12,189 bases of DNA from NCBI GenBank assembly GCA_050699035.1, contig JBOHDE010000114.1, positions 1 to 12,189 on the forward strand, read 5' to 3'. The position numbers and the translations under genes are program-made. Every line of letters begins with the position of its first letter. Position 1 is the first letter of the stretch. Positions 1 to 7,189 of the stretch are shown here, one piece after another. Below the pieces are notes generated by a model. It worked only from the letters and a program-made list of their open reading frames with translations, ran no database searches and was not told the origin of the DNA. The stretch comes from WHTB01 sp050699035 (GTDB taxonomy: Bacteria; Actinomycetota; Actinomycetes; Propionibacteriales; Nocardioidaceae).

Positions 1-1
1 G

Positions 2-1243
2 GCGCGGCTGCTGCGCGCGCTCGCCGCCGCGGTCGCCGCCGAGCGTGAGTCGCTGGCCCGGCTCGACGTCGCGGACGGCGGGGCGCCGATCTCGGGCATG
101 CGCGGCGACGTCGACCAGACCGTCGCCGAGATCGAGTACTACGCAGGCATCGCGTCGCAGACCCGGGGCAGCAGCGCACCGCCGGCGCCGGACTCGCTGA
201 CCTACACCCTGCGTGAGCCGTACGGCGTGGTCGGCCGGATCGTGCCGTTCAACCACCCGTTCAAGTTCGCCGCCGGCAAGTGCGCGGCGCCGCTGGCGGC
301 CGGCAACTCCGTAGTACTCAAGCCGGGGGAGCAGACCTCGCTGTCGGCGCTCGAGCTGGCCCGGATCGCCGACGGCATCCTGCCGCCCGGGGTGCTCAAT
401 GTCGTCACCGGTGCGGGCGACGTCGTCGGCGCCCGCCTGGTCGAGCACCCCGACGTGCCGCGGGTCGCGTTCACCGGCTCGGTGCCCACCGGCCGGGCCG
501 TGCTGCGCGGGGCCGCCGACGAGATCAAGCACGTCAGCCTGGAGCTGGGCGGGAAGAACCCGGTCATCGTCTTCCCCGACGTCGATCCCGACCGGGCTGC
601 CCGCGCCGCCGTCGCCGGGATGAACATCGCCCGGTCGAACGGCCAGTCGTGCGGCTCGGGCTCGCGGCTGTTCGTGCACGACGCCGTCCGGGGGCCGTTC
701 CTCGAAGCGCTGCACGGCCGGCTGGGCGAGATGCAGGTGGGCGACCCGCTCGACGACCGCACGGAGGTCGGCCCGCTAGCCTTCCGGTCGCACTACGAGC
801 GGGTGCTCGGCTTCGTCGAGTCGGCGCGTACGGAGGGTGCCACGGTGGCCTTCGGCGGCGACCGCCCGTCCGGCCTCGAGACCGGCTTCTACCTCAGCCC
901 GACCGTGCTGACCGGGCTGGACGACGACATGACGGTCGTCCGGAACGAGATCTTCGGGCCGGTGATCTCCGTGCTCGACTGGTCGGATGTGGACGACGTC
1001 GTGCGCCGCGCCAACGCCCTGCCGTACGGGCTGACCGCGAACGTCTGGACCAACGACGTCACCGCCGCGCTGCGGACGGCCCGGGCGGTGCAGGCCGGGT
1101 ACGTCTACGTCAACGGCACCGGCCGACGGCCCCTCGGGATGCCCTTCGGCGGCTGGAAGCAGAGCGGTGTCGGGCAGGAGAACGGCCCGGAGGAGCTGGT
1201 GTCGTACACCCGCGAGAAGACCGTCTCGGTGACGTTCCTGTGA
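2..1243 (+). CDS. Aldehyde dehydrogenase family protein, 5'-truncated by window edge
   Basis: NAD(P)-dependent oxidation of an aldehyde to a carboxylic acid in the cytoplasm; the substrate is not evident. The reading frame is open from base 2, before the first ATG at 98, and codons 2-97 already read as ALDH sequence, so the true start lies outside the window. Visible motifs are PFNHPF with the oxyanion Asn (near 250), VVLKPGEQT with the cofactor-binding Lys, LELGGKNP with the general-base Glu (codon 542-544), NGQSCGSGSRLFV with the catalytic Cys (codon 650-652), EIFGPVISV, and the C-terminal PFGGWKQSG. All key catalytic residues are present, so the enzyme should be active. About 413 codons are visible of a usual 470-500, so roughly 60-90 N-terminal residues are missing. 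Its stop overlaps the start of the next gene (GTGA), indicating co-transcription and likely translational coupling. The family is certain; the substrate is unknown. Confidence 0.95.
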   Translation, partial: ARLLRALAAAVAAERESLARLDVADGGAPISGMRGDVDQTVAEIEYYAGIASQTRGSSAPPAPDSLTYTLREPYGVVGRIVPFNHPFKFAAGKCAAPLAAGNSVVLKPGEQTSLSALELARIADGILPPGVLNVVTGAGDVVGARLVEHPDVPRVAFTGSVPTGRAVLRGAADEIKHVSLELGGKNPVIVFPDVDPDRAARAAVAGMNIARSNGQSCGSGSRLFVHDAVRGPFLEALHGRLGEMQVGDPLDDRTEVGPLAFRSHYERVLGFVESARTEGATVAFGGDRPSGLETGFYLSPTVLTGLDDDMTVVRNEIFGPVISVLDWSDVDDVVRRANALPYGLTANVWTNDVTAALRTARAVQAGYVYVNGTGRRPLGMPFGGWKQSGVGQENGPEELVSYTREKTVSVTFL

Positions 1244-1911
1244 GCGACGGGCCGGTCCCTGCGTCGGCGTCCGCCGCGGCCGACCCGGCGCGCTGGCGCG
1301 GCGACGAGCGGCTGGACCCCGCTCGGACCGTCCTGTGCGCCTTCGACCTGCTGGAGGTCTACCGTGCCTCGGCCGAGGCCGCCGGCGTGATCCCGACGGT
1401 GCGTCGGCTGGTCGACGCGTGCCGCGACCGGGGTGTGCTGGTCGCCTGGGCGCGGGCCGACCACCGCGCGGACGGCGCCGACCTGGCCCGCAGCCTCGCG
1501 GACCTCGACGGCCGGCACCAGGCGTTCGGCCCGGACCACCCCCGGCCGACGGTCCCGTCGGCGGGGCAGGGCTCGCCGCTCTACCGGACGTTGCCGGAGC
1601 TGGGTCAGCGCGCCGACGACGTCGACGTGCCGAAGCACCGGTGGTCCGCGCTGGAGGGCACCTGCCTCCCGGCGACCCTGCGCGCCCGCGGCGCCGACAC
1701 CCTGGTGCTGGTCGGCGGGTCGACGCATGTCGGGATCGCCGCCACCGCGTACGCCGCCCGCGACCTGGACCTGCAGGTCGTGGTGGTGCGCGACGGGCTG
1801 ACCGGCCGGGAGCCACAGCGCAGCTTCTTCACCGACGAGGTCTTTCCCCGGGTGTGCCGGGTGCGGAGCAGCGACGAGGTGCTCGAGGCCCTCGACCGCT
1901 TCAGGACCTAG
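1240..1911 (+). CDS. Isochorismatase-fold hydrolase with Gly at the nucleophile position
   Basis: A 223-residue cytoplasmic protein of the isochorismatase/cysteine-hydrolase superfamily. The GTG start at 1240 overlaps the upstream ALDH stop as GTGA and gives a normal family length. The fold signature is a hydrophobic strand ending in the catalytic Asp (D36, in CAFDLLE), a Lys in VPKHRWSALEGT (K132), and the loop GGSTHVGIAATAYAARD. In cysteine hydrolases this last loop carries the nucleophile (typically TNVCVE); here the aligned residue is Gly165 (GGG, 1732-1734). EntB and PhzD, which cleave the vinyl ether of isochorismate without a Cys, also have Gly after a His (AHIG). The N-terminal DPARTVLCAFDLLEVY resembles their DP-R-VLLIHDMQ-YF, although the Gln is not kept. 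It may therefore be an isochorismatase-like hydrolase or a non-catalytic relative. A Cys-dependent amidase role is unlikely. The coupling to ALDH suggests a shared pathway. Confidence 0.85.
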   Translation: MSDGPVPASASAAADPARWRGDERLDPARTVLCAFDLLEVYRASAEAAGVIPTVRRLVDACRDRGVLVAWARADHRADGADLARSLADLDGRHQAFGPDHPRPTVPSAGQGSPLYRTLPELGQRADDVDVPKHRWSALEGTCLPATLRARGADTLVLVGGSTHVGIAATAYAARDLDLQVVVVRDGLTGREPQRSFFTDEVFPRVCRVRSSDEVLEALDRFRT

Positions 1912-1978
1912 GGTGCCTCTCCTTACTCCGCTGACCTGCTGCGCGCGTTCTTCGCCAGCGCGGCGTCGGGACAACCTG

Positions 1979-2099
1979 CACATGGCTGAGCTCACGAGAC
2001 GGCTGGGCCACTCGACGCCTGGTGCGGCCATGCGCAACCGGCACGCGGCGGCCGATCGCGACGCCGAGATCGCCCGCCGGTCGTCGGTGCTCGTGGAAC
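1979..2099 (+). pseudogene. Tyrosine recombinase/integrase C-terminal remnant
   Basis: Only the last part of a phage-type integrase is recognisable, in the frame beginning with ATG 1982: MAELTRRLGHSTPGAAMRN, then RHAAADRDAEIARR. The LGHS motif holds the third conserved His of tyrosine recombinases. In related actinobacterial integrases the next block reads as an Arg-Tyr-Gln-His-Ala pattern, with Tyr as the nucleophile; here that residue is Asn (AAC, 2036-2038), one base from a Tyr codon. The HxxR box and the rest of the catalytic domain are missing upstream, where isochorismatase-family sequence ends at 1911. It is a dead fragment marking a past integration event. Its outer borders are approximate. 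Confidence 0.65.
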
Positions 2100-2109
2100 C
2101 GTCGGAGAT

Positions 2110-2384
2110 CGCTGGCAGGATGCGCGGTTCCGGGTACGCCACGACGCCTCAACGATCCGGGCTCTGTACTCCGACTCGGGGCGTCTGCGCCGACCACCCC
2201 TGCGAAGATCCTGCTCCGCGTCTTCGTCCACTTCCACGGGCAGAGGATCATCCTGTTGCTCCACGGCTATGACAAGGGGCGAGATGTCAGCGCCCGCAGG
2301 CAGAACAAGGAGATACAGGAGGCGCACAAACGGCTCCGAGCGTGGCGGACTGCTCGAGCAAGGGCGGCGAAGCGGAAACGCTGA
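2110..2384 (+). pseudogene. RelE/HigB (Gp49-like) toxin remnant, frameshifted
   Basis: The C-terminal half, in the frame ending with TGA at 2382-2384, reads KILLRVFVHFHGQRIILLLHGYDKG, followed by ARRQNKEIQEAHKRLRAW and a basic tail. This matches the core beta-strands and C-terminal helix of RelE/ParE/Gp49-like toxins (pattern R-V-hydrophobic-G-R-I-LLL-G-K, then a charged helix). The expected preceding part seems to lie in another frame (from about 2110: RWQDARFRVRHDASTIRALY), which runs on without the core motif. No start codon with a ribosome site opens the C-terminal frame near the expected place. A frameshift or small rearrangement between about 2180 and 2215 is the simplest reading. An intact Xre antitoxin follows 54 bases downstream, the usual toxin-first order of HigBA-type pairs. 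The toxin family is fairly clear; the exact break is uncertain. Confidence 0.55.
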
Positions 2385-2389
2385 CCAAG

Positions 2390-2418
2390 TTGTTCGTATG
2401 GGTTTTCACCCATATACT
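2390..2418 (+). promoter_or_regulatory. Sigma70-type promoter of the Xre antitoxin gene
   Basis: A TTGTTC hexamer (2390-2395) and a TATACT hexamer (2413-2418) are separated by exactly 17 bases. This is a close match to the vegetative consensus and stands out in otherwise GC-rich DNA. It lies just after the toxin remnant and 20 bases before the antitoxin ATG, predicting a short leader. The orphan antitoxin therefore probably has its own promoter. Confidence 0.65.
2397..2414. promoter_or_regulatory. Candidate operator palindrome (autoregulation by the antitoxin)
   Basis: A perfect inverted repeat of 7-bp arms, TATGGGT and ACCCATA, around the spacer TTTC. It occupies the promoter spacer and the first bases of the -10 hexamer, so a bound dimer would block RNA polymerase. 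Xre-type antitoxins commonly bind such palindromes in their own promoters. That this protein binds here is an inference. Confidence 0.55.
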
Positions 2419-2438
2419 TGGGGACGAGAGGAGAGGTC

Positions 2439-2789
2439 ATGGCCAAGACATTCGCTGAGTACGCCCGTGAGCGTCGCGCCAGCACGGATCCTGAGGGTCG
2501 CGAGGCCGAGCGCGTCTTCCGTGCTGCCTACGCCTTCGGCCAGGCGATTTATGCCGCGCGGAAGGCACGTGGCCTGCGCCAAGCCGATCTCGCCGAGCTG
2601 AGCGGCATCGCGCAGGCTGACATCAGCCGCATCGAGCGCGGCCAGATCGCGCCGACGACCCCGACCCTGCTCAAGCTCGCCGACGCGCTCGGAGCACAGA
2701 TTCAGTTCGTGCTGCCGGCTGGCGACGGTGCATCTGCTGAAGTACCTGGCGACCCCGAAGTCTTTGCCCTCAACGCCGTCGGCGCGTAG
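2439..2789 (+). CDS. Xre/HigA-type helix-turn-helix antitoxin
   Basis: A 116-residue DNA-binding protein. The ATG at 2439 is preferred over an in-frame TTG at 2418 because a purine-rich GAGAGGAGAGG stretch (2426-2436) directly precedes it and the TTG overlaps the -10 hexamer. Residues 1-33 form a charged helical N-terminus. Residues about 34-89 form a Cro/C1-type HTH: GLRQADLAELSGIAQADISR with IERGQ and LLKLADALGAQI. A short acidic or neutral tail follows. The size and domain order fit antitoxins of HigBA/RelBE-like pairs, where the HTH protein follows its toxin. The toxin upstream is broken, so this is probably an orphan antitoxin that may still repress its own promoter, or protect against a related toxin elsewhere. 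It could alternatively have become a general regulator of nearby genes. Confidence 0.85.
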   Translation: MAKTFAEYARERRASTDPEGREAERVFRAAYAFGQAIYAARKARGLRQADLAELSGIAQADISRIERGQIAPTTPTLLKLADALGAQIQFVLPAGDGASAEVPGDPEVFALNAVGA

Positions 2790-2893
2790 AACGAGATCGG
2801 ACCAGAGCCACGGACCGAAGAGGGTCGATCACTCGTCGGCTGCGTTGATCGCCGCGTCGACTTCAGCACTGGGCGGGGTTTACTCCGAACCTC

Positions 2894-2922
2894 GTTCGTC
2901 ACGGGCCGCCCCCGTGCCGAAC
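2894..2922. terminator. Hairpin 1 of a tandem pair, probable bidirectional terminator
   Basis: The 12-base arm GTTCGTCACGGG (2894-2905) pairs with CCCGTGCCGAAC (2911-2922) with one mismatch, around the loop CCGCC. It lies between the convergent antitoxin and MFS genes. There is no U-tract, as is common for actinobacterial terminators. Confidence 0.55.
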
Positions 2923-2925
2923 CTA

Positions 2926-2952
2926 TCGTCACGGGGGCGCCCCGTGACGAAC
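2926..2952. terminator. Hairpin 2 of a tandem pair, overlaps the MFS stop codon
   Basis: A perfect 11-bp stem, TCGTCACGGGG (2926-2936) with CCCCGTGACGA (2940-2950), and a 3-base GCG loop. It overlaps the stop codon of the minus-strand MFS gene (2929-2931). Its right arm CCCGTGACGAAC (2941-2952) is also perfectly complementary to the left arm of hairpin 1, so alternative pairing across both units is possible. The most likely role is transcription termination from both sides. Confidence 0.6.
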
Positions 2953-4194
2953 AGCAGGTGGGTCGGGGTCGGGGTCCGGCTCGATGACGCCGACGTAGTC
3001 GCGCACCACGTTCGGCCGGGCCCAGAAGCCGACGGCGACCAGCAACGGTCCGAGCCCGCCGAGGGTCAGGGCCACGACCGGGCCGACCAGCCCGGCGAAC
3101 ACGCCCATCACGACGTCTCCGATGGCCGGCCCGCCGCGCGACGACATCTGGTAGAACGCGGTCACCCGGCCACGGATCTCGTCCGGCGTGTCGATCTGCA
3201 CGGCCGCATGCCGGATGGTCGTCGCCATCGCGTCGAACGCCCCGAGGAACAGGGCCGCGCCGACGGCCAGTGGGAACACCGGTGACTGGGCCAGGGCGAT
3301 CGCGCTGATGCCGTACAGGAACGTCGCGGCCAGCAGCACCTTGCCCTGGCGGCGGGAGCCCTCGACCACCCGGAACACCGAGTACGTCGCGAGCAGCGCT
3401 CCGGCCGACGGTGCGCCGGAGAGGATGCCGTAGCCGGTCGGACCGACGTCCAGCACGTCCGCGGCCAGCGCTGGGAGCAGCACCCGGTAGGCGCTGAAGA
3501 TGGTCGCCGACAGGTCGAGAGCCATCAGCTTGTAGATCAGCGGTCGGTGCGCGACGTACCTCGCGCCCTCGGCGATGCTCGCGACAACGGAGCGGGGTGG
3601 TCCCGTCGGCACCAGCTTGTTGACCCGCACGAAACCCAGCACCACGATCAGCGCGGCATAGGTGAGTACGTCGAGGGCGTACATCAGCCCCGGACCGCCC
3701 AGCGCGATGAGCAGTCCGGCGATCAGCGGCCCGAGCAGGATCGCCAGCTCGCGCGATGGGTTGAGCAGCGCGATGGCCTGGCCGATCTGGTGTCGCGGCA
3801 CGAGCGCCGGGATCAGCGCCTGCCGGGCCGGCTGGTCGAAGGTGGCGGCGGCCGTGGTGAGCAGGACCGAGACGATGACCTGCCACGCCTCGATCCGTCC
3901 GCTGAGGGTGAGCACCGCGAGCGCCAGCGCCACCAGCAGCGACACGCCCTGGGCCGCCTGCAGCAGCCGGCGGCGGTCGTACCGGTCCGCGAGTGCTCCG
4001 CCCAGCGGGCTCAGCAATAGCAGCGCCACGGCCTGTCCCAGGCCGACCAGCCCGGTGTACGCGATCGAGCCGGTGAGGTCGTACACGTGGTAGAGGTTGG
4101 CGGCCACCGTGCCGCGGGTGCCGATCTGCGACAGCACCACGCCGGACCAGTACAGGTCGAAGTCGCGGTTGCGCAGCACCTCGGGCAGGGCCAT
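2929..4194 (-). CDS. MFS transporter, MFS_3/EntS-like exporter family
   Basis: A 421-residue inner-membrane protein with about 12 hydrophobic segments. It begins MALPEVLRNRDFDLYWSG and has the loop 2-3 signature GGALADRYDRRR (residues about 65-76) typical of the major facilitator superfamily. The opening layout (NRDF-LYWSG-LSQIGT) is that of the MFS_3 group, which includes the enterobactin exporter EntS and many presumed drug or metabolite exporters. The substrate is unknown. The start ATG at 4194 is preceded by GGGGGA about 8 bases upstream. The C-terminal tail has an unusual Asp-Pro run (EPDPDPDPP). It lies 25 bases after the ABC ATPase stop on the same strand, so it is most likely the last gene of the six-gene operon. 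Export of an end product or a toxic intermediate would fit but is not shown. Confidence 0.9.
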   Translation of the reverse strand: MALPEVLRNRDFDLYWSGVVLSQIGTRGTVAANLYHVYDLTGSIAYTGLVGLGQAVALLLLSPLGGALADRYDRRRLLQAAQGVSLLVALALAVLTLSGRIEAWQVIVSVLLTTAAATFDQPARQALIPALVPRHQIGQAIALLNPSRELAILLGPLIAGLLIALGGPGLMYALDVLTYAALIVVLGFVRVNKLVPTGPPRSVVASIAEGARYVAHRPLIYKLMALDLSATIFSAYRVLLPALAADVLDVGPTGYGILSGAPSAGALLATYSVFRVVEGSRRQGKVLLAATFLYGISAIALAQSPVFPLAVGAALFLGAFDAMATTIRHAAVQIDTPDEIRGRVTAFYQMSSRGGPAIGDVVMGVFAGLVGPVVALTLGGLGPLLVAVGFWARPNVVRDYVGVIEPDPDPDPPAVRHGAPP

Positions 4195-4219
4195 GCGTCA
4201 GATCCCCCGGGTCATCCGG

Positions 4220-5362
4220 TCAGCCAACCGGGACGAGCGAGATCTTGGTCGGGTCGAGGCGGAGGTACACCTCGCTGCCGGGCTCGATCGACACCGAGGG
4301 GTTGACCCGTACGCGGAGCTCCTGCTTCCCGACGGCGACGACGTGGTCGACCGCGTCGCCGAGGAACGCGCGGGCCACCACCTTGCCGCTCCACTCGTTC
4401 TTCACGGCGCCCAGGCTGGAGCGGGACAGCTCGACCGCCTCCGGGCGGATCGAGACCACGACCTCGTCGCCGACGACCAGCTGGGCCGCCGACTGCAGGT
4501 ACAGCTTGCCGTTGGCCGTCTCGACGGTCAGGTGCTCGGCGTCTCGCGCCCCGATCGTGCCGGGCATGAAGTTCGACGTCCCGATGAACTCCGCGACGAA
4601 CTTGTTGGCCGGCGACTCGTACACCTCGCGCGGCTTGCCGAGCTGCACCACCTCGCCGGCCGTCATCACGGCGATCTTGTTGGACAGGGCGAGGGCCTCG
4701 ATCTGGTCGTGGGTGACATAGATCGCGGTGATGCCCAGCTCCCGCTGGAGCCGCTTGAGCTCGTACCGCAGTGACTCGCGCAGCTTCGCGTCCAGGTTCG
4801 ACAACGGCTCGTCGAGCAGCAGCAGCGGCGGCTCGATCACCAGGGCGCGAGCCAGCGCGAGCCGTTGCTGTTGCCCGCCCGACAGCTTGGTCGCCTGCCG
4901 GCTCGCCTGGGGTGTCAGCTCCATCGTCTCCAGGACCCGGTCGACCCGCTCGGTGATCTGCGCCTTGGACGGACGCTCCGACCGCTTGCGTACCTGCAGG
5001 GGGAAGGCGACGTTGTCGAAGACGCTCATGTGCGGCCAGATCGCGTAGGACTGGAAGACCATCCCCAAGCCTCGCTGGTTGGCCGGCAGGTTGACCGACC
5101 TCCCGTGGTCGCCGCCACGCTGGAACATCACCCGGTCGCCGACGGTGATGCGGCCGCTGTCGGGGTGCTCGAGCCCGGCGATGGAGCGCAACGTGGTGGT
5201 CTTGCCGCACCCCGACGGGCCGAGCAGGGTGAACAGCTCGCCCTCCTTGACCTCGAAGCTGATGTCGTTCACGGCGAACACGGCGCCCTGCGCGTCACCG
5301 CGTCTGCGGCCGCGGGCCTTCTCGCCCGCGAATGACTTCACCAGCTTCTCGATGTTCAGCAT
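4220..5362 (-). CDS. ABC importer ATPase with TOBE-type C-terminal domain (FbpC/PotA-like)
   Basis: A 380-residue cytoplasmic ATPase that powers the importer formed with the permease next to it. Visible motifs: Walker A GPSGCGKT (48-55), Q-loop MVFQSYAIWPHMSV (Q104), signature LSGGQ (160-164), Walker B LLLLDE (180-185), D-loop SNLDAKLR, and H-loop His218 in YVTHDQ. Residues about 240-380 form the regulatory TOBE-type domain (SIRPEAV motif) of the polyamine/iron/AEP/maltose ATPase class. The ATG at 5362 is chosen because MLNIEKLVKSF starts the domain in the family's usual way; an in-frame extension to 5467 has no family features. A basic insertion, EKARGRRRGDAQG (about 14-26), separates the first strand from the rest and is longer than usual. 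The gene lies 46 bases downstream of the permease gene. Confidence 0.95.
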   Translation of the reverse strand: MLNIEKLVKSFAGEKARGRRRGDAQGAVFAVNDISFEVKEGELFTLLGPSGCGKTTTLRSIAGLEHPDSGRITVGDRVMFQRGGDHGRSVNLPANQRGLGMVFQSYAIWPHMSVFDNVAFPLQVRKRSERPSKAQITERVDRVLETMELTPQASRQATKLSGGQQQRLALARALVIEPPLLLLDEPLSNLDAKLRESLRYELKRLQRELGITAIYVTHDQIEALALSNKIAVMTAGEVVQLGKPREVYESPANKFVAEFIGTSNFMPGTIGARDAEHLTVETANGKLYLQSAAQLVVGDEVVVSIRPEAVELSRSSLGAVKNEWSGKVVARAFLGDAVDHVVAVGKQELRVRVNPSVSIEPGSEVYLRLDPTKISLVPVG

Positions 5363-5408
5363 GGCCTCTTCTGGTCCTTTCACACGCGGGTGGTGGGGGT
5401 CTGACAGC

Positions 5409-7142
5409 TCAGTCGTTGCGGAGTCCCACCCTGGCTCCGATCTTGTAGGCGATCGTGACGAGGACAACGAGGGTCAGCACCATCACCACGCCCAGTGCGG
5501 CCAGCACGGTGAACTGACCGTTCTCGTACTGCTCGAAGATGAGGATCGACAACACCTCGTTGCCAGGGCTGTAGAGCAGGATCGAGCTCGACAGCTCGCG
5601 GAACGAGACGACCAGGATGTAGACCCAGCCGGCCAGGATGCCTGGGGCCAGCAGCGGCAGCAGGACGCGGCGGAAGGTCTTCCACCAGCTGGCCCCGCTG
5701 ACGAACGCCGACTCCTCGAGCTCGCTCGAGATCTGGCCCATCGAGGTGGTCGCATAGCGCATCCCGTACGGCATGTACTTGGTGCAGTACGCGATCAGCA
5801 GGATGAACATCGTGCCGTAGATGGGGATCGGGCTGCGGAGGTAGACGAACGACAGCGCCAGGCCGAGGACGAGGCCCGGGATGACGAGCGGGACGAACGT
5901 CAGCTGCTCCAGCACGCCCCGACCCGGGATCCGGGAGCGGATCGCGATCCAGGCCGCGATCGCCATCACCGCCATCACCAAGGTCGCGGTGCCCACGCCC
6001 AGCAGCAGGCTGTTGCGCAGGGCGGTCTGCGCCTGGTCGAGGTGCAGCAGCTCGACATAGTTGTCCGTGGTCAACGCCGCGAAGACCTCCATCGACGGCT
6101 TCCGGTAGAACGGCAGCAGCGACGTGTAGACGAGCACGAACAGCGGCGCCAGCACGGTGGCGGAGAAGTACAGCAGGATGCCCACACCGACGACCGGCTT
6201 CCACCGGCCGAGGTCCATCGGACGCGGCCGGAAGCCCTTGCCGGTGATGGTCTGGAACGTCCCGCTGCCGCGACCCGCGAGCAGCCGCGAGATGGCCACC
6301 CCGGTGACGGCGATCAGCAGCAGCCCGACCGCGAGCGCACCGGCGGCGGCGAGGTCCGGCGGGTACGTGCGCAGCACGAAGTAGATCCGGCTGGTGAACA
6401 CGTAGATGTTGTTCTGCAGCCCGAGCAGGGCCGGCACCTCGAACGACTCCAGGCTGGTGATCAGGATGATCAGCACCGAGGAGAGCAGGGCGGGCCGCAC
6501 CAGCGGCAGGGTGACCTTGCGCAGCGTCTGCAGCCTGGTGGCGCCGGACATCAGCGCGGACTCCTCCAGCGACGGGTCCATCGACCGGAAGGCCGCCACC
6601 ATCAGCAGGAAGACGATCGGCGACGAGTGCAGTCCCTCGACCCAGATCATCCCCCAGATGGTGAAGATGTCCAGCGGAGCCGAGCCGAAGATCGGCTCCA
6701 GCGCCGAGTTGAGCAGGCCGATGTCCGGGCTGGCCAAGAAGATCCACGAGATGGTGTAGAGGATGCCGGGCACGATCAGCGGGACGATCGACGCGGCGAA
6801 GAACAGCGCTTTGAACGGCACTGCCGTCCGTACGTTCAGGTAGGCGAGCGTGGTCCCGACCGTGAGGGAGAGCACGGCCGCGCCGATCGCGAAGCTCAGC
6901 GAGTTCTGGAGCAGCTCTCCCATCCGGTCGTTGCCGTACGCCCGCCGGAACCCGCCGAACTCGAGACCCTCGTTGTCGAAGAAGGTGCCCCAGAACAGGT
7001 AGCCGAGCGGCACCAGGGCGAGGTATCCCACCAGCGCGGCGACCCCGGCGACGATGGCGACCTTCGGCGTGGGCACCAGCCGCCGCCAGCGGCTCTCCTC
7101 GACCACCTCGCTCCGGTCCATCACCCGGTCGGCCAGCGTCAT
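5409..7142 (-). CDS. ABC importer permease, two fused membrane domains (FbpB-like)
   Basis: A 577-residue inner-membrane protein in which two BPD_transp_1 permease domains are fused, as in FbpB/SfuB-type and related importers, so a single gene supplies the whole channel. Each half has an EAA loop that docks the ATPase: EESALMSGATRLQTLRKVTLP (residues about 193-213) and EESAFVSGASWWKTFRRVLLP (about 476-496). About 12 hydrophobic segments are seen, with a basic linker (about 285-315) between halves. The ATG at 7142 is chosen because it is preceded by CAGGTC and starts just before the first membrane segment; an in-frame GTG extension to 7211 would run through a strong hairpin (7190-7211). ATP-driven import of a small solute delivered by one or both lipoproteins encoded upstream is the expected role. 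Confidence 0.93.
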   Translation of the reverse strand: MTLADRVMDRSEVVEESRWRRLVPTPKVAIVAGVAALVGYLALVPLGYLFWGTFFDNEGLEFGGFRRAYGNDRMGELLQNSLSFAIGAAVLSLTVGTTLAYLNVRTAVPFKALFFAASIVPLIVPGILYTISWIFLASPDIGLLNSALEPIFGSAPLDIFTIWGMIWVEGLHSSPIVFLLMVAAFRSMDPSLEESALMSGATRLQTLRKVTLPLVRPALLSSVLIILITSLESFEVPALLGLQNNIYVFTSRIYFVLRTYPPDLAAAGALAVGLLLIAVTGVAISRLLAGRGSGTFQTITGKGFRPRPMDLGRWKPVVGVGILLYFSATVLAPLFVLVYTSLLPFYRKPSMEVFAALTTDNYVELLHLDQAQTALRNSLLLGVGTATLVMAVMAIAAWIAIRSRIPGRGVLEQLTFVPLVIPGLVLGLALSFVYLRSPIPIYGTMFILLIAYCTKYMPYGMRYATTSMGQISSELEESAFVSGASWWKTFRRVLLPLLAPGILAGWVYILVVSFRELSSSILLYSPGNEVLSILIFEQYENGQFTVLAALGVVMVLTLVVLVTIAYKIGARVGLRND

Positions 7143-7189
7143 GACCTGATCACTCCCACTTCCTGCACGGCGGACGAACGGACGATGCG

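Noticed and set aside
280..1239. Upstream part of the open frame that continues into the isochorismatase-like gene
   Set aside because: It overlaps the ALDH gene in another frame and translates to Arg/Ala-rich nonsense. The real gene begins at GTG 1240.
1240..1911. Calling the isochorismatase-fold protein a cysteine amidohydrolase (nicotinamidase or carbamoylsarcosine amidase type)
   Set aside because: The nucleophile position is Gly (GGG, 1732-1734), and no Cys lies in that loop.
2897..2952. Two similar 26-bp units considered as a minimal CRISPR array
   Set aside because: The units are almost contiguous (4-base gap), palindromic throughout and only two in number. There is no spacer of suitable length and no cas gene.
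2702..3886. 394-codon minus-strand open frame overlapping the antitoxin end and the MFS gene
   Set aside because: It is a shadow of the MFS gene in another frame, rich in Arg, Gly and Pro and without membrane segments.
5363..5467. N-terminal extension of the ABC ATPase to an upstream in-frame start
   Set aside because: The 35 extra residues have no family similarity, and the ATG at 5362 gives a normal ATPase start.
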